Source of the DNA: Beroe forskalii
Lineage: Eukaryota; Ctenophora; Nuda; Beroida; Beroidae
Direction of reading: 5' to 3'
Length of the DNA stretch: 64,000 nt
Assembly (NCBI GenBank): GCA_011033025.1
Contig: WFMF01000520.1
Span: 1-64,000, forward strand
Position 1 is the stretch's first letter; every line of letters starts with the position of its first letter. Positions 11,583 through 26,500 of this stretch are shown here, piece by piece. Made by a program: the position numbers and the translations under genes. The notes under the pieces were generated by a model, which was given only the letters and a program-made list of their open reading frames with translations, was not told where the DNA came from and did not search any database.

Positions 11583-14500
11583 CTGAAGTTACATTGTGTT
11601 AGAAGGGTGCACTGGGGGAGTGCTAAGGCGGGAGATTGATAAGTTTTATATCGCAGGAATGAAAACAAAGGGAAGAAAAAGTGGGACGACTATGAAGAAA
11701 ATATAAAGAATTTGTATAACAGAGGAGAAAGAGGACAAAAGTAAAATGAGGCAGGGAGAAAGCACACGAAGGAGAGTAAAGAAAAGCGTACCTTAGGTAA
11801 GAAGGAGGGAGTACCTCAGGTAAGAAGATGGAGACTGTGTGGAGACAAGAAGAAAAGAGAAAAGAGTACCTTAGGTAAGAAGGAGGGCGGGAGTAGCAGG
11901 ATGCCATACACGACCAGCTGGTGTATACTCTCTATAGCTTGCTGCACATGAGACATCCATTGGAAAGACTGCTCATCATTGAAACTACTGCTCTGTTCAG
12001 CTACAACTACCACTCTCTCCTCTCTAAGCAGCGTCATCTGCGAGTAATGGATGAGATGAATAGAAAAACATAGCAATAATTGTGATATACAACGCTACGG
12101 CAGTGCTGCGAAGAAACGAGATTATAAAATGATCACTGAAAAGCAAGAAAAACCCCCACAATTCACACAAACCAAATATTTCAGAGGTAACTCTTCCCAC
12201 TCATGGAGAATATGGCGACCCTGAGTCTGTGTACGAAGGTAGGTGGCTCCACGGCCAGGACAGTAGCCCTGAGATCCTCGCTGTTATGGAACCGGGGACC
12301 CACTTTAATGAGTCCAGCCACGGTCCCCGACACGAAGACACTCTTGGAGGAGTCCACGAAGCCGAGGAGTCCTGTCCTCACGTAGGTCTGGGTGGAGACC
12401 GGCTTGTTGGCGTGATCCAGTGGGGTCACCTGAGAGGTGAGAGTTAGTTTGTTAGATCTTGATGGAACAATCAATAAAAAGCTGATGTATTCACTGGGGG
12501 ACGGGGGTCAGGAATCAAGTAACTGAAGATGAACAGAATAGAATTACAGAAAAATTTAGTTTTCTCGATAAAAGTACAAAAATCGCAAGCTTGACCTTGT
12601 GACAGAGTTGTTACCTTGAAAACTTGGTCTGATTTTCCGGGGAGCCCAAAGAATCCTGAGCCACAACTGGCACTGCTGACACACACCTCCCCCACCTCAT
12701 CGGACAAACAGAGGGTAGGAGCGTCCAGCCTCAGGATCACCAGGTTCACTGGGAGGGGAGGGATTGGTAGAAGTCATGGTCTGTTGAAAGAGTGGAAAGT
12801 AAAAAGAAGAAAGTAAGAGTTTAAAAGAAAGTGGAGAGCAAGAAAAGTGGAAAGGAACATGGCTCTAGACGAGCAGGATCAGGACTTGTGAATGCCGAAT
12901 TGATAGGGTGAGGTGCAGGTGAGGTGCAGGGTGAGGTGCAGGGTGAGGGGCAGGGTGAGGTGCAGGTGAGGTGCAGGGTGAGGGGCACGGTAAGGAGTAC
13001 TTCAGAATAACTGAATGTAGGCTTGATAACGACAAACATCTCGCGACTTAAGTATACTTATCTCACCCCCAGGTAGGACGTTTCCACAGTCCTGTAAACT
13101 GAGACTGGTCAGGTTAGCATCCTCATCGTACTTCACTACGTTGTAACTCAGTGCTGACAAAGACAACACACTCCGGTGACTCACGTCACACCCCGGCCTG
13201 TGGGGAGATAGGGTTGCTTAGCGACGTAGATAGGGGTGCTTAGCAACCTAATGTTATTACTGAGGGGAGATAGGGTTGCTTAGCAACGTAGATAGGGTTG
13301 CTTAGCAACGTAGTTTTATTGCTGAGGGACTAGGGACTTAGGGAGATAGGGGAGTTGATAGAGAGATTATTATAGCGCCGTATTGAAACTTTAGGACTGA
13401 GCAAATTTATTGACATTTACAATTCAAAAAGGTGACGTAATCAGCATTTAAGTTCACGCTTAGCCATGCATATTGGAGTGATGAATATCAACTCACATAA
13501 CAGCAATGCATTCCTATTTCTTGTGGATGCCGTCCACCTATTACTCACCGTCGTATTGCGAAGGTAAGAGAGTGAGGACTGAAGGCACAGGGACACATGG
13601 CCGTGGGGTTTAGACCTTTGGTTTGGAGGCTCGACTGGAAACTGTCACAGGTATACACTGTCCCTTTGGGAAACATGATTTGAAAGTTTTAGTTAGTTTT
13701 TAGTGCTGCTTATTTAAATGGGAGAGAAGTAGTGATTATACCTCAACTCTCAAGATAGAAAGGGAAATTTCTATCTCAAGCTATCCCAGCAGTTTTTAAT
13801 CACTGTCTAGAAGCAACCAGCTCCAAATTTAGAACTAGGCAATCTGTCGACATTTGCTACACGGGGAAATCTAGACTAGGATACAGTAATCAATAATTAG
13901 AGAAATTACAGAGAAATAAAATACATAGACACGCACCTATCGGGTCCATTTTGGGATAATTCCAGAGGGCGTTAGCCCGAGGGATATATCCGATTTTGAC
14001 CCGAGCCCGTAGGGCGAAGGTCTAAACCAAGTTGGACCCGATTAGGCAAGTGTCTATATATCATAGACCTGCATGAAAACGTCAGAGGGTTCTATATTAC
14101 ACGAGATCAATACACACTTACATGGCTGGTAGCCGTCTGACACCAGGATCATCTCCAGGCACGCTAGGTTGATGTCTCGTGGCATCTGCGTCACTTTCAG
14201 AGCGTTCAGCATGGCCCGAGATGACGTCACAGCGAACTGAGCTGAACAAAGTCATGTGATGTAATCAGGTCACAACGGGTGAGGTAGTCAGGGATAGTGT
14301 CTCATTAATAATCGGAGTTTGTTAACCGTACATGTAAATCTAAGCAAGGACGCCTCAGACGATGGGTAAGGGGCACATAAAATTATAAAAGCTAACCATT
14401 GCACTTCATTACCTTTGTGTTTGGTGATGACTTGGAGCCAGGATGCGGGGCTGTTTCGTGAGAGGAGAGGAGGCACGAACACGGTGGTAGCACCCGCAAA

Positions 14501-17500
14501 CACAGGGGCCAGGATGGACATCGCTAGACCCACCTGAGTACATATTATATGTTATAGAAACACACGGTGGTAGCACCTGCAAACACCGGGGCCAGGATGG
14601 ACATCGCTAGACCCACCTGAGTACATATTATATGTTATAGAAACACACGGTGGTAGCACCTGCAAACACCGGGGCCAGGATGGACATCGCTAGACCCACC
14701 TGAGTACATATTATGTTATAGAAACACACGGTGGTAGCACCTGCAAACACCGGGGCCAGGATGGACATCGCTAGACCCACCTGAGTACATATTATGTTAT
14801 AGAAACACACGGTGGTAACGCAAACACCGGGGCCAGGATGGACATCATAGACCCACCTGAGTACATATTATATGTTATAGAAACACACGGTGGTAGCACC
14901 CGCAAACACAGGGGCCAGGATGGACATCGCTAGACCCACCTGAGTACATATTATATGTTATAGAAACACACGGTGGTAGCACCCGCAAACACAGGGGCCA
15001 GGATGGACATCGCTAGACCCACCTGAGTACATATTATATGTTATAGAAACACACGGTGGTAGCACCCGCAAACACAGGGGCCAGGATGGACATCGCTAGA
15101 CCCACCTGAGTACATATTATATGTTATAGAAACACACGGTGGTAGCACCTGCAAACACAGGGGCCAGGATGGACATCGCTAGACCCACCTGAGTACATAT
15201 TATATGTTATAGAAACACACGGTGGTAGCACCCGCAAACACAGGGGCCAGGATGGACATCGCTAGACCCACCTGAGTACATATTATATGTTATAGAAACA
15301 CACGGTGGTAGCACCTGCAAACACCGGGGCCAGGATGGACATCGCTAGACCCACCTGAGTACATATTATGTTATAGAAACACACGGTGGTAGCACCCGCA
15401 AACACCGGGGCCAGGATGGACATCGCTAGACCCACCTGAGTACATATTATATGTTATAGAAACACACGGTGGTAGCACCCGCAAACACCGGGGCTAGGAT
15501 GGACATCGCTAGACCCACCTGAGTACATATGTTATAGAAACACACGGTGGTAGCACCTGCAAACACCGGGGCCAGGATGGACATCGCTAGACCCACCTGA
15601 GGACATATTATATGTTATAGAAACACACGGTGGTAGCACCCGCAAACACCGGGGCTAGGATGGACATCGCTAGACCCACCTGAGTACATATTATATGTTA
15701 TAGAAACACACGGTGGTAGCACCCGCAAACACCGGGGCTAGGATGGACATCGCTAGACCCACCTGAGTACATATTATATGTTATAGAAACACGGTGGTAG
15801 CACCCGCAAACACCGGGGCTAGGATGGACATCGCTAGACCCACCTGAGTACATATTATATGTTATAGAAACACACGGTGGTAGCACCCGCAAACACCGGG
15901 GCTAGGATGGACATCGCTAGACCCACCTGAGTACATATTATATGTTATAGAAACACACGGTGGTAGCACCCGCAAACACCGGGGCTAGGATGGACATCGC
16001 TAGACCCACCTGAGTACATATTATATGTTATAGAAACACACGGTGGTAGCACCCGCAAACACAGGGGCCAGGATGGACATCGCTAGACCCACCTGAGGAC
16101 ATATTATGTTATAGAATCAACGGCCAGTACAAGAGCAAATGGAATACGTCACATCAGCCGAAAAACTCAAGAGCTAAGAATCTGACTCATTTTATTATAT
16201 CACTCAAAGATGCCAGTGCAGTCAATCCAAAAGGCATATCGAATCAAACAACCATGAGCTCATTCGTAATTGAAATGCTGTACCTCTCGCTTCGGGTCGA
16301 TGAGACTGACGATGACTTTGCCCCTTTCGTACCCGCAAGCCTGCGAGACAGCGCGGGTATTGGCTACCAGAGCTGCCCGACTCAGAGTAACGCCCATCAC
16401 TTCACCCGTCCTTGAGGTCGTGTACTGGGAGGGGGAGGAGGGTTATTAGGGATCGTTCACATATTACGTAATCAATTTTTGGCTGATTTCAACCCCCCCT
16501 CCCCCTTGTAATCAAGTTTACAGTAGCTGTATTGCAAACAATAACGTAACGTAATCATTTGGAAACCCCATCCCCCCTCTAGGTGATTACGTAATATGTG
16601 AACGATCCCTTATTACAAGAGAAGGATAGGTTAGAGGGTCAGAAGGGACCTCAGTAAACATCTATCACCGATATGATGATGAAATTCTATAGTTTTATAA
16701 TGGGGTGCAAAAAATAGGGATTTTTAGTAAAATTCCCAATTTTTGTTCAACATAAAATATAATATTTCTCGTAAGGAATTAAGTTGCTATAATAACAAAA
16801 ATTTATTGAAGTGATAAGTTACGTTAGGTTCCAAATTGATGAATTTTCAAGTAATTGCATAATGGTTATGCCCAAAATTTCTTTATTCCAATTTTTAAAG
16901 AGAAATTTAGCTGCTCATGGATATATTTGTAAGGCGATTGAACTATTGAATGATACGTCAACGTCTCATGAAATCATGTCAGAACATTTCAAGTTACTCA
17001 ACCACTAGATTTAAAAAAGCTCAAGTCATTATTCTTCCTCGCACAAAAGTATTTAATTTTAACAGAGATTTAGCTACTAAGGAGATATTGATATTATAAT
17101 ACGATGATTCAATGATACGTCAAATGAAATCATGTCAGAACATTTCACAACATCCTAACAAATCATTCTTCCTCCTTTCAATACGGAACAATTCAAGTTA
17201 CTCAACCACTAGATTTGAGAAGCCCATGTGAACCAGTATCAACATAGGGAAATAGCAATAACATCAAAGATATTTTTTCAAAAATTACATAATGGTTTCG
17301 CTCAAAAGCTATCAGTTTTAACAAAGCTAAGCTACTCAGTTGAGATATTCGTATGGTGATTAAATGATACCGCAATTGATATCAGGTCCAAACAGTAAAC
17401 ATTCCACGGAAATAGTGTCTAATCATAGGTGAAATTTTCATTGAGGATCATTCATTCAGGCAGTAGGATATGATTCAGGAAAAGACCTGTTTATATTGAC

Positions 17501-20500
17501 CATTACGTTAGATTGAATTTTGTCACGTTTCTAGTTTCTATTAGTTATTCTTAATTCCTTCTTGCCAACCATTCAATGATCAATTAACCAATTAGCTGGT
17601 GTAAAAACAATCGAACAATTGACTAATTAAATCCGTTGTAAATTTGTGAAATGTGTCTTGAAATATTAGTCTATACTGCATCCCTTTCAATAAATGTCGA
17701 ATAAATTCTCGTATTTACAAATTCTACATGATCCTGACGGTGGTATGAGACTACACATCCACTCATTTAGGAAGGCAAGGTATGAATCAGGAATTCAGGA
17801 AGATCAATACTCAATCTATAAAATCACTACAGTAGATTTTAGATAGTAGCAAGATTCTCTTCATTTTGCAACTCTCGCAAATTCGCGGCGTTTTTAGTAT
17901 TGCTTATTCTAAGTACTTCATAAATAATGCAAAATATTATCATTGATATGGGTCCAAAAAAGTCAAATATCATGAGGTCCATGTAAACCTTGTAGCTGCA
18001 GTTTAGATTCTTAATAACATCGTCAAATGAATATCAAATACATTTCTACACCTACTTAATTCAATATGACAGGTATGATAAACTATGGGGGGCTTTCCTG
18101 GATTTCTTACAACATCTTCGTGATCTTATCTTCCATTCTGGGGGATACAACTATCTTGGTAGGATCAATCAAATACAATGCGTTCACTCTCCACAAAATC
18201 ATGGTGGCTATAATACAGCATTTGGCAGTGGCTGATCTTATCACCAGCAGCATGTACATCATAGACCTCATTGTATACAATGTATCTGGTCGGTATGAAC
18301 TGCGGGAATTCTATTATCGGGTTGGAATATGGGTCTACTATTTCAGTCTCTATACAAGCTTATTCTTTACAGCGACCTTTACCACAATGAAGCTGCTGAT
18401 TATCAAGTACCCATTTCGTGCACGACTCTGGACTAAGCGTAAAGCTCATCTGGTATGTGCTATTATCTGGGTAACGTCTGTGCTGTACATAGGATTGAGC
18501 GTTATGTGTATCAAAATAGATTTCAAATGGGTTGTAGGATGGGGATTATTTTCTGTGCTGCAATGGTTAATATCAATCATAGATTTGATTCTACTTCTTG
18601 TCGTCATCTTGACATCAGCATGGCTGATATATGAGGCTTGCAAGGTGGTGAGACAGCGTGGAGACCGTGTCAGGAGGAGGGACTATTGACAGTGATAGCT
18701 ACTGCGGTAGTCTTCACTATCAGCTTCCTACCTTGGATAATGAGACACTTTGTTTATGAATTACGTGATTGGGATTCATTATTTAAGATATCCGATGTAT
18801 CTTTGTACACTATAAGAATCAACCTTATAGCGAACTTCTTCATCTACAGTCTCACAGTAAGGAGCTTCAGAATGTTTCTCTTTGAGCGGGCTCTTGTTTT
18901 CAAGAATGCAATCCATTGCAAAGCTGCAGTAGAACTTGAAAACATCATGATGGTACAAGTGAGGGGGCACATTCGACAAGGAGTGCAACCTACTACTGAA
19001 GCAAGAGAACAGTGTGAAACTGAAGTGTGATATCATGATACACGAAGCGTGAGGGACACTTAATATCATGGGCACTTTATATCATGGACACTTACTATCA
19101 TGGACACTTAATATCATGGACACTTAAGGGGGCCGGGGGGGTCCGAGGTGTTTGGGTTTTTATGGTTCTTATAGGAGAACGCCAGCTACCAGCAGGTTTT
19201 ACCCCATGTAAAAATATTGTTCTAGCCGAAGTTATGAATTTTCAAATCAGGTTCGCGCAATTACATTGCGCGCGCAAACTTACGATGCGATTTAAAAATC
19301 ATCTTTAAAATCTATCTCCTCCTACAGTTTTTGAGGAAAACCCTTGAAACTTGGTAGTTATGTTCTAGGGCATAAAACAAAACTTTTGATTGGTCAGATT
19401 TTGATTTAGGCCTCGAAATATGGGCTTTTGAAATTTGAAAATCGTCATTTTGACCATTTTTGGACAGGAGCCAACTTTGAAAATTCATATTTTCACTTCT
19501 GAGGCCTAAATCAAAATCTGACCAATCAAAAGTTTTGTTTTATGCCTTAGAACATAACTACCAAGTTTCAAGGGTTTTCCTCAAAAACTGTAGGAGGAGA
19601 TAGATTTTAAAGATGATTTTCGGCAAATCGTTTGTAAGTTTGCGCGCGCAATTACAGGCGAACCCGCAATTTGAAAAATTCATAACTTCGGCTTAAGCGA
19701 TTGGGATACAAAGTCTATCTGGTAGCTGGCGTTCTCTCTATCAGAAACAACAAAAACCGAAATCGACCGACCCCCCCCGGCCCCCTTAATATCATGGACA
19801 CTTAATATCATTGACACTTAATGATATCATGGACACTTAATATCATGGACACTTAATATCATGGACACTTAATATCATGGACACTTAATATCATGGACAC
19901 TTAATATCATGGAAACTTAATATCATGGACACTTAATATCATGGACACTTAATATCATGGGCACTTAATATCATAGACACTTAATATCATGGGCACTTAA
20001 TATCATGGACACTTAATATCATGGACACTTAATATCATTGACACTTAATGATACAATGGACACTTAATATCATGGACACTTAATATCATGGACACTTAAT
20101 ATCATTGACACTTAATGATATCATGGACACTTAATATCATGGACACTTAATATCATGGACACTTAATATCATGGGCACTTAATATCATGGACAGCCCTGA
20201 ATGCAGAATACGTAATGACTTCATCAAATCACCACCCAAAGCGATGTTAATGACGTAATCATCTCCAATTCACCACTTTATCCCCCTGACTATGACGTCA
20301 TCAATTAACCAATCTAACACCTGATAATGAAGTCAATTTCAAGCATGCCATTAGAAACATTTTCGTGCTAATAGGGGCCTAAGCTCCCCTACGATATTTC
20401 TCGGAGGTCGTTCAAAAACTAGGGCGTGGGGACCAATGATTTCTCTTAAAGTAACAGTCTGCAGGCTTAGTACACCAATTTGTTTCTGACACTCGATATA

Positions 20501-23500
20501 AGAAGCCTCACGAAAAAATGGCAAAATCGAGGGCTATAAAAACATTTCATCCGAGGCTTTCATCTCACCCATTATCCATTAGCTGTCAGATTCCCCATAA
20601 TTTAAAACATCTCAATAAAAATCCTAATATTAATCAAAATAATATTTTTTGTTTTTCTGTTTGATTGTTATGTTTTTGAGATTTTGACTATTATGCTAAT
20701 CTGACAGATTGAATTTGATATTGAACGCGTTTGTTAAAATTCTTCAGTTCGAAAGCCAATAAATGATTATGGTGATTGTCTCTGACCTTGAAATTATTAG
20801 TTTAATTGACCATCTTAACCAGATAAATGTTTGTAATTCTGCAAGGGTTTATGTTTTCCAGTTTGATTTACAATTTTCAACATGTACGATCGAGAAAATG
20901 ATTAATCAATATTTGATCGCCTACTTATCTTTACCAAGTTTCTGTCCAAAATTATTTCAATAGGGCGATCAGCAGTGCATTGATTGACATTTTTTTGATT
21001 GACTTTTTTGCTTTGAGTTATGTGTGTTTAGTGTTCACTGTTCACTCTCGTAATTGTAGATGTATATTATTATTATATAACGATCGTTATATAATTCTTG
21101 CTCCGATAATTTTTGTTATATAATGGCTTCAAAAATGAAGTTTAGGGGTCAATTAATGATTTTTAAAAGATTTAAAATTTTCGAAATTTTGGGGTGTGAT
21201 AATTTTTCCAGGTGTGTTATAACTGTACAGTTATCACACCCCTCAAAGAACAGTTATCACACCTTTGAAAAATTATCACACCCCAAAAATCAAAACTTTT
21301 GAATTTTGTGATTAGTATCTATCGACTATGTAAAATCATTTAAATCTGACTTTTCAGAGGTTTAGTTACTTAGTTAATGCTCTCACTCCCTTGCGATACA
21401 CCGGTGTATACATAATACGTTATCTTGTTTTCGTTTCATGTGTCCATTTTAGTCGTTATATGAGCCGCGCACGCACGTGCCAGTAAAACTTGAAGACCAC
21501 TTGCTCTCACTCCATTACAATACATCAATGTATACATTATCATGTTATCTTGTTTTGATTTAATGAGTATGTATACTATTACTCAGTAGTCAGTAGTCGT
21601 TATATGAGCCGCGCACGCACGTGCCACAAGGACCACTTACCCTCACTACTACAAGTCTTGTATAAATAACGATACACGAGCATATACAAATTTATTCTCT
21701 TGCTTTGGCGTAAAGGTTTCTTGTTTTGGTGTTTTGTATACTTGTTGTACAGTTAAGTTACACGTTGGTGAAATTTCGCTTGTTTGAATCATGTTTCCCT
21801 TCTTACATCTTTACATTTTAAACAAATGCCACCGACCGCAATTTGCCGATACATTTGCGTCCGTTACGGCGTTGCACACTTACACGGAAATGCACTTTCT
21901 ATTTTGTTGTTGTACATTTCAATCGACAATCACTTAGTACCTTTTTGAATCAAAAGATACGACCAAAACAAAATGAATAACTCAGGTTTTTTGCGTTTTT
22001 TATTCATATTTTCTTTGGCAAATTCAAATATACATAGCCACTCTTCACCATCTAATGTAAAATTCCCGACCACTTCAGTTTGATAGTTTCAAGATTCAAT
22101 TTCGTACCCTGTAGTTTGAAGGATGCAACATATCTAAAGGTTTCTGAGATTTGCTTTCTTATTGGAAAACCAGTGTAAATATCCGCCCGTTTCAAATACA
22201 CGTTATATAATAGATTAATCAAACACCCAAAGGATACGTTTATATCAATAAATCACACTAACAGGCTCAGTAATACGCGTGGAATTGCACTCGCCTTATC
22301 GTGCAATAATTTAAATCGGTCAAAACTTGCTTCGCTCGTGTGATAATTCTATTAGGTTACTCCTTCGACCTATAGTTCTATATTATTATTATTACTATTT
22401 TGGCACATTGCCAGCCCCACCGTGAGTTTAAAAACAAACAAAAAACTTTCGTTTTGACGTTTTGGTCGCCAACGGAAAAAATGTATTCCGAGATGGTGCT
22501 TATAAGGTAAATTTTCAGAGTTGTTTCAGAGTCAATTTTCGAAATTTTCGGAAAATTATCAGATTTTCCCTCCAAAAATTTGGCAAGGTTCCAAAGGAGA
22601 GCAAAATGATGGCAGGGGAGGGCGCCCTCCCAAAAAGGGCGGGTCGGGAGCTATGAAGAATGAGTATGATTACCGTGGATCTCCAGCATCAGAATAAGGG
22701 TAATTGATGCTGAAGTAATGAAGTATGAATTCGGGAGGAACAGGATAAAGCATATTATCGGTAAATAACGAGGAACGATAATAGTAACGATAAAACGAAC
22801 GATTATATACTGCTCATAAAACTACGCTATAAGCCTACTACCACTACTCTCGAGTTTAATCAATTTGTGAAGCATCACCAGAGACAGCGAAGAGGAATAA
22901 TCCCTCGCACACATTTAATTTTCTCCACAGTCCTTCCTAAAACCCATCTTCCCCACTAACCTCAATATACGCAGTGCTGCTCTGACTCTGTCTGGAGGGA
23001 GGTATCCACTCTTTGGGGGGTTTAGGACAGCTATCTGTCGTGAACCACACGAGCTTAGGCCAGCCCTTCAACTGCACCACCTTGTGATCGGTGGAGTCCT
23101 TGGGAAGGGCCTTGTATCCTGACTCACTGGTCAGAGCCACCTGGATCCCACACGATCCAAGCAGGAATCCAAGCTGCTGGGCACCCGGCTCCTGGGAGAA
23201 GGGGGTTACTGGAGGGGGGTTCTGTAGGCCATAAGATTATGGGATTACTGGAGGAGGTGAGTGAAGGGGGTACCCGAAAAATTTATAAAAGGAGGCAATA
23301 ACGATGTTCAGGAAGATGGATTAATGATACTGAGATATGTGGAAAGGTGGTGCTAATAGGAAAATTGGAAGAAAATTTGATCGATGAACAAAGATATGAA
23401 CATGCATGTCGAATGAAATTGCTAGTACGGTAACTACCTGGTTTGAGATGGGAGCCTCCACTGGAACTGGGACTAGGTTAGAAAAGAGACAAGCGAAGAA

Positions 23501-26500
23501 GGCAGCAGAGAAAGCAGCAGGGTCTTGGGAAGGGTAGATTAGGGCCACCCTGTCTCCTTTCTTCAGGATAACGTCTCCTTTCTCCTTCAATATGAAGCGA
23601 GACATGAGTCCGTACGATATGCGTTGTACACGGCTTAGTAGCTTAGCTGGGAGAGGATGGGTGATAAGTGTTCGATATAGAATACATAGACACGCGCCTA
23701 TCGGGTCCATTTTGGGATACTGCCCAAGGGCGTAAGCCGAGGGATGTATCCAGTTTTGGCCCGAGCCCGTAGGGCGAGGGTCTTAACCAATATGGACCCG
23801 ATCAGGCAAATATCTATATATCATAGACCCGCATGAAAACGTCAGAGGGTTCTATGTAGGAAGGGACATGCTGCATGTAGCTGAATAATTGACGCAGCTC
23901 AATACTTGATTAGTCCAAATCAAGTTCTACACAGCTATATCTAAACTCAGCTTTTGATCGGTTCAGCTATGAAGTCTTAGTCCGTTTATTATATTCTAGT
24001 CCATCTGCCAAAAACAGAGACTTAGCTGGGAGAGAGATTTTCATGACTTCATAAGATAACGACTCAGTAACCTTTCTAGGGTATTGTAATTTGTATATAC
24101 GGCTAAGTAACACAGCTTCGAGGTAGTATAATTAGTTAATGACGTTGCTAGGGAATTCCAAGATTGTAGGATTATTAACTCACATACCCTCAAAGTTCAC
24201 AATAAAGCTGTCAACTATAACTAGCCAAATTCCCGTAATTATTGAGCTTGTTTGTCCAACAAACTGCTAACAAAGAATTGCTCAGTAATACAAGCATGTG
24301 GTACTTGGGACATGGACACAAGTAGGTTTATTTCAATTAATAACAAATAACATCACTCCATTCGGAGAGCCGTTCAAATGTCCTCACTCAGCTCAGGCGT
24401 TATAAACTCTCAAAGTGAGATGATATTATTTCGTTAAAGACATTATATAACTCACCATAAGATACATGAGAAGAGACTTTGCCGTGGTTATCGAGGACAG
24501 TGAAGGCTGTGGCTTTACCCGCCGTCCTCCCATGCATGTGTAGTGCTTCCTCGATGCTTCTTGCTTCTCCTTCGCTCTCCTGGGAAGCAACGGCGTGGTT
24601 TGCGGTCTTGTGTGTGGAAGAAATCTCACAAAATAGCTTGATTTTCTCTGTGTAGTGTTTAAATAATGGCACACGAGTGTTCATTTGTTGATTTCCGTAG
24701 CTTGACCTTCTGGACTATGTCAATCAAATCGCAAAAATTCGATGAAACACATTCTCAAACATGATACATTCAAGAAAAACCCGGAGAAATTAATAAAATA
24801 CTGGTTATCCACTTGATCATCCAGTACCCCGATATATTATCTACGGTCATGTGTGGGGCGAGTGATTATGATATCCCAAGAATCAAGGTCATGCAATATC
24901 AGTAAAAGAAGGCTGATGTTTTATCACACAAGAAAACACCCGGAATAATAATCATCTGCAATTAGCAGGACACAGCAGAGCACCTACATCTTCCAGACAA
25001 TTAGGATTCTCCTCCAACTCCTAAACGGTGGAGTTTAGATCCTGACATTTCTTACTAAGACATTTCTTAGATATTATGACATTGCTTAGATATGCCTTGT
25101 TTCCCAGAATCGGTAATTAAAAGGCGCTTTTTTCAGAGAAAAAAAAGATAACTTATTGGATTCCATAGAAAGGCAATTTTTTTTAGTGCTGTAGGAAATA
25201 ACGATGAAGCAACGTTTTAAACGTTTAAAGCAACAACGATTAATTATAGCAACATTTAAAGAGTTAGCAAAGGGCGTTACCTCGAATTCAGGGCCTGCAA
25301 GTACTTCCGAAACAGGTCCTTCTGGTGTGGGGGCATTGGGGTCCGCTTCAGCGACAGGAACTGAAAGAGAAGGATGGTTTATGGAGGGGTTTATGGAAGG
25401 GGGGATTATGAAGGGGCCATCACTTATTAATTATTATTATGAACCAACTATGAACCAGACTGTAAAGTAACCCTGCAAAAGTTACTAAAACTACACTCAC
25501 TTTCAAAAAGCTCGTCGTCTGATACATAGTGCTGTTTCTTTCTGGGTCTCTGCAGAAAAGTTTCGTTTTTAAAAGTTAAAACTAATACTATTTGTCGTTA
25601 TGAATGTTTGATAAAGGCAGAAATAGAGGAAAATTCTGAAAAGATGTGAAATCTTTAGGACTACAATTAAGTTCATTCCAGTGGTATTGCTAAACACTTA
25701 TATCCATGTCTGGCTCGTGCACGGCGCGTACATACACCTTTATGGGCTTGGGAATTAGTGGTACTGCATCATTGCTAGAGCTACAATACCTTAAATCTTA
25801 TCTTAGCTATCATTGATTTCAGCTATGTTATAAACCTTCAAAGCTTCATTTATGACTTATTCCTCCAGTGGTTAAGACCCTGGGGGTTGAACGAGACTTA
25901 ATCCCATCCGCCGGGCTTCGGCCCATGTTCCTCTTCTAAGAAGAAGAAGAAGAAGGCCATAGAAATCACGCGCTCCCCTAACACATCCACGGACTCGCAT
26001 GTCACATCAGTAATACCTTATGTCTGGAGGATTGTCTGTGGTGTCTGTTTGAAGTAGCGATGTTATCCGGAGACCTGGTATTGAGAATGCTGTTCATGTC
26101 CGTTTCCAGCTGCTTACGGAGTGCTATACCGAACTGGTGGGGTCCCAGACTAGCATCCAGCTGGCTACACAGCGATACTGCGTCTGTGTTGGGTGCCAGG
26201 GCCTCCGAGACCCTCTTCTCTCGGTTCACATCACTGAAATCAATGAGGGAAGCAGCGGAGGAGATGCTCAGGGAGTCATCCTCAGTTCCACCAGAACACC
26301 GGGTGTTGTCCTCGTCTGAGGAGGTGTCACTGCAGAGCGTGCTGGCTCGGCTGTCTGTCCTGCTGTCTGCGCCATCTTCTGTCGAGGAGGACGAGGAAGA
26401 GTCCAGGATCTCGTATTGGAAGTGGTTCTTGAGTTGGGTTGCTACCGGTTCGGAGAAGGGGTCGGAGAGTGTGGGATGTGAGAGGAGGGTGTGAGAGGAG

